DNA of 10,050 nucleotides. It comes from Gammaproteobacteria bacterium. GTDB taxonomy: Bacteria; Pseudomonadota; Gammaproteobacteria; GRL18. The notes below the pieces were generated by a model. That model was not told the DNA's origin, ran no database searches, and worked only from the letters and a program-made list of their open reading frames with translations. The position numbers were made by a program, and so were the translations under genes. Location: NCBI GenBank assembly GCA_013139395.1, contig WTAX01000511.1, forward strand, positions 1-10,050, read 5' to 3'. Shown here piece after piece: positions 1 to 5,388 of this stretch. Numbering within the stretch: position 1 is the first letter of the stretch; each line of letters begins with the position of its first letter.

Positions 1-2
1 TA

Positions 3-473
3 ATGCTATTATTTTTAAATGCCTGTCAGACATATTTGCCTATTGCCACTCAGATGGAAGACACTGAAAATAGCGCCTGCCCAAAGAATATTGAACAAAT
101 AGAATTGGCAGATATTGATTATTTACTTTATGCCAATAGAATGGTTGATGACATGATACAGGATCACAATGTTCAGGCAGCACTGAGCTCTAATCGATTA
201 AAGATAGCCATACAGCCCATTAGTCATGACAATAATAGCGCACAAATAAATATGGATGCTATTAATCTGGCGATAAAAAATAGAATATTACGCTCAGGCC
301 AGTTTATCATTGTTAATGATAAGCAGTCAGCCAATGTTTACTTAACAGGTGCGTTTAGCAATAAAGCAGTACAATCAGCTCACTGCATGGAAAACTTTGA
401 ACAGTTTTCCATGCAATTAAAAAATAACCAGACAGGTCAACTGATCTGGTCAGATAAAAAACAATTCAAATAA
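3..473 (+). CDS. LpoB-like penicillin-binding protein activator lipoprotein (5' partial)
   Basis: The product resembles the LpoB family, outer-membrane lipoproteins that reach through the periplasm to stimulate a class A penicillin-binding protein. The visible start gives only seven residues (MLLFLNA) before a cysteine. The stretch LNAC looks like the end of a lipobox, but the hydrophobic segment is too short for a signal peptide, so the true start almost certainly lies upstream of the window. After a variable linker, residues about 65-156 carry the family pattern: a strand (RLKIAIQPI), a helix, then ILRSGQFIIVND, a strand around NVYLTGAF, and a closing strand in NNQTGQLIWSDKKQ. Its stop codon overlaps the next gene's start by one base (taATG), suggesting translational coupling. 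The family call is inferred from pattern memory; a related FlgO/LpoB-like lipoprotein role is possible. Confidence 0.72.
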   Translation: MLLFLNACQTYLPIATQMEDTENSACPKNIEQIELADIDYLLYANRMVDDMIQDHNVQAALSSNRLKIAIQPISHDNNSAQINMDAINLAIKNRILRSGQFIIVNDKQSANVYLTGAFSNKAVQSAHCMENFEQFSMQLKNNQTGQLIWSDKKQFK

Positions 474-1027
474 TGGCAAAATTACCAGAAAAAACCAAAC
501 AGATTGCACAAGTACATGCGCAATTAATTAATAGTGTCGTCATGGCCTGTCATAATAAAGCTATAGCACCTCAGTTAGAACCGGTTCTGCAATCATCGGC
601 TCAAAATGGCTGGATTGATTTAGTGACACGGATCAGAAAAATTTTAGCCGGTTCTCGTAATAGCAAATTATTAGTGGGTCTTGATGAAGAAGATGCAGCC
701 ATTATTCTGGCTATTTTAGTCGGCCTTCAGGACTCAAGCCAATTACCCAAATTAACGGATGAAAAAGATTCACAATTTGCTGCTCCCGGTTTAGCAAAAA
801 TGATTGATGCCGCTGCAAAAGGTGATGTAACTGCCCTGTCAGCACTGAGTGGGATGGCTGAACAAATGGTCGCAACAACCGGTGATATGCGTTACCTTGG
901 TGCCATGATACAGCCAATAATAAATGGTGAGAGAGACTTAAAACGCTTAACCCGAAATATGAATGAACAAGGAGTACAATTAGTAGAAGGCTTATTGGAA
1001 GAATTAGAACAGCTCAATTCACAGTAA
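473..1027 (+). CDS. Conserved alpha-helical protein of unknown function
   Basis: I do not recognise a named domain. The 184-residue product has no signal peptide or membrane helix, is acidic at both the centre and the C-terminus, and reads as almost entirely alpha-helical, so it is probably cytoplasmic. Visible blocks are a short N-terminal helix, an NGWIDLVTRIRKILAG segment around residues 45-60, a GLDEEDAAIILAILVGLQD segment around 69-87, an alanine-rich middle (about 103-135), and a C-terminal helix ending LEELEQL. It resembles, from memory, uncharacterised proteins of similar length in other gammaproteobacteria. The ATG overlaps the stop of the LpoB-like gene by one base, so the two are probably co-translated; a link to cell-wall synthesis is only guilt by association. 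Confidence 0.8.
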   Translation: MAKLPEKTKQIAQVHAQLINSVVMACHNKAIAPQLEPVLQSSAQNGWIDLVTRIRKILAGSRNSKLLVGLDEEDAAIILAILVGLQDSSQLPKLTDEKDSQFAAPGLAKMIDAAAKGDVTALSALSGMAEQMVATTGDMRYLGAMIQPIINGERDLKRLTRNMNEQGVQLVEGLLEELEQLNSQ

Positions 1028-1040
1028 AACATCGCTTATT

Positions 1041-1080
1041 CCCCGCCCTCAATCCCCTCTCTTAAATAAGAAAAGAGGGC
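1041..1080. repeat. C-rich palindromic repeat / possible terminator hairpin
   Basis: A core of ccctcaatcccc is followed by a hairpin: 1055-1063 (ccctctctt) pairs with 1071-1079 (aaaagaggg) with one mismatch and a 7-nt loop. There is no T-run after it, so it is a poor intrinsic terminator on the + strand, though it sits just behind a stop codon. The core recurs at 9994-10006 at the other end of the window, which points to a dispersed palindromic repeat family. Confidence 0.55.
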
Positions 1081-1116
1081 AGATGATATAAAACCACCCA
1101 TGAATTTAAGAAAAAT

Positions 1117-1494
1117 ATGATACAACTATACTTTATGATCAGTGTGCTAATAGGAGTTATCGTCATTGCCGACAGTCTTTTTTTGTTCAAGGCAAAAGGC
1201 ATTTATGAAAATAATAAAGTGCTGTCTATAACAACAGGTATTGAATTTATTTGGGCAGTTATTTCAATTATTGCAATATTTAACGTTAGCTTTTCCCAAT
1301 GGCAATTACTAATCCCCAGCCTTTATGTAATACACAATATTTTTGGCTGGGCATACGGCGTATATTTGCTTTCAAAATCACCAGAAGCACTTGAAGATCT
1401 CACACAGTTTGTTGTCCCCATGTGGTATGTAAAATTTTGTGTCAGCTACGGCATTGTTTTTACCCTGCTTTGTATACTTGCTGTACTATTCTAA
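1117..1494 (+). CDS. Small four-helix inner-membrane protein of unknown function
   Basis: The 125-residue product is strongly hydrophobic, with four probable transmembrane segments at about residues 4-24, 38-56, 65-85 and 104-125. The first helix is not followed by a cleavage site, so the protein is most likely a polytopic inner-membrane protein. Aromatic residues cluster in the third helix region (IHNIFGWAYGVYLL) and at PMWYVKF just before the last helix. I do not recognise the family and no catalytic or metal-binding motif stands out. The ribosome binding site is weak (an A-rich taagaaa upstream). It is separated from the gene before it by 89 bases including a hairpin repeat, and from the PhnA gene by 98 bases including a candidate promoter, so it is probably a separate transcription unit. 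Confidence 0.75.
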   Translation: MIQLYFMISVLIGVIVIADSLFLFKAKGIYENNKVLSITTGIEFIWAVISIIAIFNVSFSQWQLLIPSLYVIHNIFGWAYGVYLLSKSPEALEDLTQFVVPMWYVKFCVSYGIVFTLLCILAVLF

Positions 1495-1531
1495 TAACTC
1501 TATTCTAAAAACGAACTATCACTAGCACATG

Positions 1532-1554
1532 AAGTGGTTTGTGAAGAACCACTT
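1532..1554. promoter_or_regulatory. Perfect 8-bp inverted repeat upstream of the PhnA gene
   Basis: The arms aagtggtt (1532-1539) and aaccactt (1547-1554) are exact reverse complements around a 7-nt centre. There is no following T-tract, which argues against an intrinsic terminator. The repeat encloses the candidate -35 hexamer at 1539-1544, the position expected for an operator that blocks RNA polymerase. It could instead be a weak transcript-end hairpin for the membrane-protein gene. Confidence 0.45.
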
Positions 1555-1567
1555 ACTTAGCTATAAA
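1539..1567 (+). promoter_or_regulatory. Candidate sigma70 promoter for the PhnA-family gene
   Basis: The -35 candidate ttgtga (1539-1544) matches ttgaca at four of six bases, and the -10 candidate tataaa (1562-1567) matches tataat at five of six, with the ideal 17-nt spacer. Transcription would begin near 1574, leaving a leader of about 20 nt before the ATG at 1593. In AT-rich DNA such matches arise by chance fairly often, so this is a candidate only. Confidence 0.42.
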
Positions 1568-1592
1568 AAGATAATTATAAAAAGACAAACAA

Positions 1593-2177
1593 ATGACAAT
1601 AGAAAAAACATTAAACGAACGCAGCGGTGAAAAATGTGAACTTTGTGGTTCTACAGATGAACTGCTGGTTTATGATATGAATGAAGACTCAAATTTAGAC
1701 AAAACAGCTGATAAGAGCATTTTGCTGTGCCGGAATTGCCAGCAGCAAATTGATGATGCGGATAATATGGATGTCAATCACTGGCGTTGTTTAAATGACA
1801 GTATGTGGAGCCAAGTGCCGGCAGTGCAAGTAATGGCATGGCGTATGCTGACTCGTCTGCGTGCCGAAGGATGGCCTCAGGATTTGTTGGATATGATGTA
1901 TCTTGATGATAACATGTTAGCATGGGCACAGGCTGCAGGTGAAGGTGATTCAGATGATGATACAGTGAAGCATAAAGACAGTAATGGTGTTGTTCTGAAA
2001 GCAGGCGATACTGTTGTCATTATTAAAGACCTCAATGTAAAAGGCACCAGTTTTACCGCCAAACGTGGAACAGCTGTAAGAGGAATATCATTAGTTACAG
2101 ACAATCCAGAACATATCGAAGGACGAGTGAATGGACAGCAAATTGTAATATTGACAAAATTCGTGAAAAAATCGTAA
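1593..2177 (+). CDS. phnA: PhnA-family zinc-ribbon protein (long form)
   Basis: This is a PhnA/YjdM-type protein. The name is historical: the family was linked to alkylphosphonate use by its location near the E. coli phn genes, but its biochemical role is not established, and it should not be read as phosphonoacetate hydrolase. The N-terminal part holds a probable zinc site, C15-x2-C18 and C46-x2-C49, in a ribbon-like segment. The middle (about 60-115) is helical and rich in tryptophan and methionine. The C-terminal domain (about 127-194) shows the family signature, with GDTVVIIKDLNVKG and the closing KFVKKS. At 194 residues it is the long form; the E. coli protein is about 110. No phosphonate genes are nearby. 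Start chosen at the ATG that places the cysteine pair in a normal N-terminal context; the ribosome binding site is weak. Confidence 0.9.
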   Translation: MTIEKTLNERSGEKCELCGSTDELLVYDMNEDSNLDKTADKSILLCRNCQQQIDDADNMDVNHWRCLNDSMWSQVPAVQVMAWRMLTRLRAEGWPQDLLDMMYLDDNMLAWAQAAGEGDSDDDTVKHKDSNGVVLKAGDTVVIIKDLNVKGTSFTAKRGTAVRGISLVTDNPEHIEGRVNGQQIVILTKFVKKS

Positions 2178-2345
2178 CTAATCCTCTTTTCTTCCTGAAG
2201 TGATTATAGTGAAAAATATTCTGTGTGCATGTTTGCTCTATGTACTTTATAATTTAGGAAAGATGAATAGGAATTATTATCGGCAGCTGTATTTATGGCA
2301 TTAGGAACAATGGGATTTAAGGGGTTCTATCTTGATAATGTCGTG
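2178..2345. other. Non-coding or degenerate stretch after the PhnA gene
   Basis: No convincing gene is visible. A 31-codon GTG frame (2209-2304) begins with a hydrophobic, signal-like stretch (KNILCACLLYVLYNLGK). Another frame from the ATG at 2295 to a stop at 2367-2369 reads MALGTMGFKGFYLDNVVFKP and runs into the left arm of the fold-back element. The two are in different frames and could be remnants of one small membrane-protein gene, but both are too short to call. There is no T-rich hairpin behind the PhnA stop. Confidence 0.35.
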
Positions 2346-2532
2346 TTTAAACCTAAATTAATCAGTTGAATCGTAGCGAGAGCGATCAAGGTGCTGTAGA
2401 TTCAAGGCTTTGCAGGTTATTTTGGATTTATTCGTAGTCACCCTACGGGTGAATTCAAAATATTCTGAAAAGTCTTGAAGATTCAGTGCATTGGACGCTC
2501 GCAGTAGGTTCAACTGATTTATTTAGGTTAAA
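2346..2532. repeat. Fold-back element of about 187 bp (MITE-like)
   Basis: The two ends are inverted copies: 2350-2370 and the reverse complement of 2509-2529 agree at 20 of 21 bases (aacctaaat-t/a-aatcagttgaa). Inside them the arms continue to match imperfectly; for example 2414-2435 against the complement of the segment ending in gaattc agree at roughly 17 of 22 positions. Both arms converge on a perfect small hairpin, tcaccc-tac-gggtga, at 2438-2452. The whole could therefore fold into one long hairpin. There is no open reading frame inside and no clear target-site duplication. It fits a non-autonomous miniature transposable element or a dispersed structured repeat; a regulatory RNA upstream of the receptor operon is an alternative. 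Confidence 0.65.
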
Positions 2533-2644
2533 TGTAGCCTGTTCCAATAATGTTTTACTATTCCTCTGGCAAGTTGGATACGTACCTTCAGAAAATTATT
2601 TTCAGGGTATTCATTTATTTCTCCTGTGTTACTTGTGATTATTT

Positions 2645-2658
2645 GGAAGTTTAAATTG
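2645..2658 (+). promoter_or_regulatory. Ribosome binding site and TTG start of the TonB-dependent receptor gene
   Basis: The sequence ggaag (2645-2649) lies six bases before a TTG at 2656, an ideal Shine-Dalgarno spacing. The alternative GTG at 2626 is preceded by a pyrimidine-rich tract (tttctcct) with no ribosome binding site. Starting at TTG also gives a clean signal peptide, MKTIHYLFTLSFFIFNTYA. Confidence 0.6.
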
Positions 2659-4743
2659 AAAACAATACACTATCTTTTTACTCTGTCTTTTTTTATCTTC
2701 AACACTTATGCCCATTCAGCACAAAGTGTTAAAAACGAACACAATACTAATTCTGACGATGAAGCAGCACTACTAATGCTTTTGCAAGAAGAAACTGAAA
2801 TTGCCACAAAAACCCGGCTCAACGCGGATTTTGTTCCTGGTATGGTTACTGTATTACATGGTGATGAACTCTTGCAGCAAGGTGTGTTAAATGTCTGGCA
2901 AGCATTAGGCAGAGTCCCTGGAATGGAAGCAACGCTGGATAAAATTGGTAGTCGAATTGTCAAGGTCAGAGGGATTGGCGGTTCTTTTGCTTCCGGCAAT
3001 CTGAAAATTATGCTTAATAATGTGGCAATGAATTCAACCTTATCCGCTTTATCACAACCCGTGATGAATATGCCCATTGAACAGATAGAACGAATCGAAG
3101 TGATGCGCGGGCCTGGCTCTGCCATTCATGGTGAATTTGCTTATGCCGGCGTTGTTAATGTCATTACCCACACTCAAAAGAAAATGGCCTTTGCCGGCAT
3201 TGCAGAGCATGATTCCTCTCTGGCAGGTGGTGTCTGGAACTGGAGTAATAAGGAAAACAGATTCAATGCCTCATTAAATCTGGCCACTTCTGAAACTGAT
3301 GGTGCCGATGTTAAACAGGGAACTGATGCCTTGCATCTTACCGGGGCTCAGGTAGGAATGAATCAGTCTGCAATTTCATATGCACCGGGGCGTGCAACAG
3401 AAGACCGTGAATATCATTCCCTGTTGTTCAATCTGGACTATCATGACTTTTCCCTGAGTGCCCAGTGGCTCGAAGATGAAAACGGTGCGCACTTTGGAAC
3501 TGTGGATGTCTTACCGCCACCGAATGGTAATGATCATTATAAAAATGAATTTAAAACGCTGGAAGCTATGCAGCAGTTTAAATTCTCAGACACGATAAGC
3601 AGTGATGTTAAAGTAGGCTGGCTGGAATATGTCAATAAATTTGACATCACAGCCCTCCCTCCCGGCTATAGTTTTCCTGTCACATTAAACGATGGTTTTT
3701 TAAGTGATGGTTATTATAAAGAAGAAAAATATTACACTAATATAAACCTTTTCTGGAATGCCTCTGAGCAAAATGCCATTCTGCTTGCATTTGAATATTC
3801 TAAAACTGAAGTGAAAGATGCCTGGCAGGATAATAATGTCAGTCCACTTTTTGTGCCGCTGAATGAAAAACAACGATTCACCGGTGAAGACGGTGTGAAC
3901 TGGCCGGAAGAAGGCCAGAGCCGTGAGATAAGCAGCATTACCTTACAGGATGAACTGCGGCTTACTGAGGATTTGGCCATCACTTTTGGTGTCCGTTATG
4001 ATCACTATGATGATATTGGTGATAATGCTTCACCCAGGCTGGCAGCTGTCTATCGTCTTAACGAACGACATATCATAAAAGGTCAGTATGCACAGGCATT
4101 TCGCCCTCCAACGTTTTTTGAAATGGTTTATACACCCGATATTGAACCAGAGATTATTGATACCTATGATATCGGCTATATTTATAAGGGTGTGAAAACA
4201 GGCTTTAAAACAACTGCTTTTTATTCCAAGCTGGATGACATTATTGTGGGATTAAATCCCTATGGATTTGAGAATAGTCAGGGAGCCACCATCAAAGGGA
4301 TTGAATTTGAACTTGACCACAAGTTTAATAACAAAGTCTCTTTTGACGGTAATTTATCCTATTCTGATAGTAAGGATGACGCCACCAAACGTTCCATAGC
4401 GGGTACATCAAACTGGTTGTCTAATCTTAGCCTGAATTATCAACCGGTCCACTATTTTGATTTTTCTATAACTTATCAATATGTAGGTTCAAAATATCGT
4501 GAACAAAATGATCCTCGAGATAAGTTGGATGCCTATGGTGTTGTTAATTTGGCGGCCACTTTTTCTGATCTGCTGGGTAAAGGGACAGCTTTACAAATCG
4601 GTGTTAATAATCTCTTTGATGAGGATGTGCGCTATCCTGCTCCGATGACGACTGATATGACGGGTTTTAGTTTCCCGGCTTATGAAGAAGATTACCAGCG
4701 TTCAAACAGCTGGTGGTGGGCGAGATTTCAATATGAATTCTAA
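2656..4743 (+). CDS. TonB-dependent outer-membrane receptor
   Basis: The product is a ligand-gated outer-membrane transporter powered by TonB-ExbBD, about 695 residues, normal for a 22-strand barrel with plug. A Sec signal peptide (about 1-23, cleaved near AHSA) is followed by a short acidic linker holding a TonB-box-like segment ETEIATKT. The plug domain (about 58-165) shows VPGMVTVLHGDEL, ALGRVPGMEA, IKVRGIG-type residues, and the hallmark IERIEVMRGPGSAIHGEFAYAG. The remainder is a beta-barrel rich in alternating aromatic residues, with the typical GVRYDHYDD and FRPPTFFEMVY segments, a NNLFDE turn, and a terminal phenylalanine (QYEF) recognised by the BAM complex. The substrate cannot be read from sequence; CirA-like, vitamin or siderophore uptake are all possible. 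The next gene follows after 24 bases, so the receptor heads an operon with two signalling genes. TTG start at 2656 is preferred over GTG at 2626. Confidence 0.93.
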   Translation: MKTIHYLFTLSFFIFNTYAHSAQSVKNEHNTNSDDEAALLMLLQEETEIATKTRLNADFVPGMVTVLHGDELLQQGVLNVWQALGRVPGMEATLDKIGSRIVKVRGIGGSFASGNLKIMLNNVAMNSTLSALSQPVMNMPIEQIERIEVMRGPGSAIHGEFAYAGVVNVITHTQKKMAFAGIAEHDSSLAGGVWNWSNKENRFNASLNLATSETDGADVKQGTDALHLTGAQVGMNQSAISYAPGRATEDREYHSLLFNLDYHDFSLSAQWLEDENGAHFGTVDVLPPPNGNDHYKNEFKTLEAMQQFKFSDTISSDVKVGWLEYVNKFDITALPPGYSFPVTLNDGFLSDGYYKEEKYYTNINLFWNASEQNAILLAFEYSKTEVKDAWQDNNVSPLFVPLNEKQRFTGEDGVNWPEEGQSREISSITLQDELRLTEDLAITFGVRYDHYDDIGDNASPRLAAVYRLNERHIIKGQYAQAFRPPTFFEMVYTPDIEPEIIDTYDIGYIYKGVKTGFKTTAFYSKLDDIIVGLNPYGFENSQGATIKGIEFELDHKFNNKVSFDGNLSYSDSKDDATKRSIAGTSNWLSNLSLNYQPVHYFDFSITYQYVGSKYREQNDPRDKLDAYGVVNLAATFSDLLGKGTALQIGVNNLFDEDVRYPAPMTTDMTGFSFPAYEEDYQRSNSWWWARFQYEF

Positions 4744-4767
4744 ATCGAGGATAGTTTCTTAGCTCTG

Positions 4768-5388
4768 ATGATTTTTATACGTCGCAACCTACAAGGTTTA
4801 TTTCGTCAATTTTTTTTGCTGCTGACTTTATTTGCCTGCCTGTTTAACTCATCGGTTATTTTTGCTGGTGAGGATGACATTCGTCGACGGGTTGCCTTTA
4901 AATTATTTCGTGCAACTTTAGCAGCTGACACAAATATTGAGCAAAAAGCCAGTCATGGTGAATTGATAATAATCCTTCTTTATAGTGGCAATACTTTCTA
5001 CGATAGAATCAGAGCAAATAACTTTGTTGAGCAATTAAAGAAAAATAATTCTTTCAAAAATATTCGTAATAAGCCTGTCAAAATAAAATTGTTCTCGGAA
5101 CAAGCATTTCTAAATGAATCAAAATCTAAGAAAATAGTTTCAAATTTGGCTGGTATTTATCTTCTGGATGAATTACCTGAAACAGCCATTCATGCCATCA
5201 TACGTCAGGCAACAAAATATCAAATCATTACTTATTCGCCATTTAAAGGCGATGTTGAAAGGGGTGTTTTGGGCGGCCTGTCTGTTGAAGCTAAAGTGAG
5301 ACCCTATATTAATATGAAGACTCTCAGAGAATCAAAGATTCTCCTAAAACCATTTTTTATGAAGGTTATTAAGTACTATGAACCTTAA
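4768..5388 (+). CDS. Periplasmic YfiR-like (DUF4154) family protein
   Basis: A signal peptide (about 1-34: MIFIRR, a long hydrophobic core, then a cleavage site near VIFA) exports this 206-residue protein to the periplasm. Residues about 65-100 carry a GELIIILLYSG strand and a helix, as in YfiR-like alpha/beta folds. The C-terminal block from 156 is the most diagnostic: YSPF, a GVLGGLSVEAKVRPYINM strand pair, then LRESKILLKPFFMKV, matching the DUF4154 pattern in which a glycine-rich turn is followed by a paired strand, a helix and a final basic helix. In the YfiBNR system the family member YfiR is a periplasmic repressor of a membrane diguanylate cyclase; here the downstream partner is a histidine kinase. 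The mature protein has no cysteine, so it lacks YfiR's disulfides. The ribosome binding site is poor (gagg about 17 nt upstream), and its 3' end overlaps the kinase gene by 11 bases, implying coupled translation. Confidence 0.75.
   Translation: MIFIRRNLQGLFRQFFLLLTLFACLFNSSVIFAGEDDIRRRVAFKLFRATLAADTNIEQKASHGELIIILLYSGNTFYDRIRANNFVEQLKKNNSFKNIRNKPVKIKLFSEQAFLNESKSKKIVSNLAGIYLLDELPETAIHAIIRQATKYQIITYSPFKGDVERGVLGGLSVEAKVRPYINMKTLRESKILLKPFFMKVIKYYEP

Noticed and set aside
711..917. Minus-strand reading frame opposite the helical protein gene
   Set aside because: It is a shadow of the + strand gene, with no ribosome binding site and low-complexity, proline/histidine-rich translation.
2330..2345. 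gataat near 2334 as part of a Fur box
   Set aside because: A single gataat hexamer without the second and third repeats; no Fur-type 19-bp palindrome found upstream of the receptor.
2574..2602. ttggat...tatttt as promoter of the receptor operon
   Set aside because: Only three of six and four of six consensus matches; not better than chance in this AT-rich gap.
2706..3125. 139-codon minus-strand frame opposite the receptor signal/plug region
   Set aside because: Lies wholly inside a confidently identified gene; its serine/proline/cysteine-rich product has no recognisable fold.
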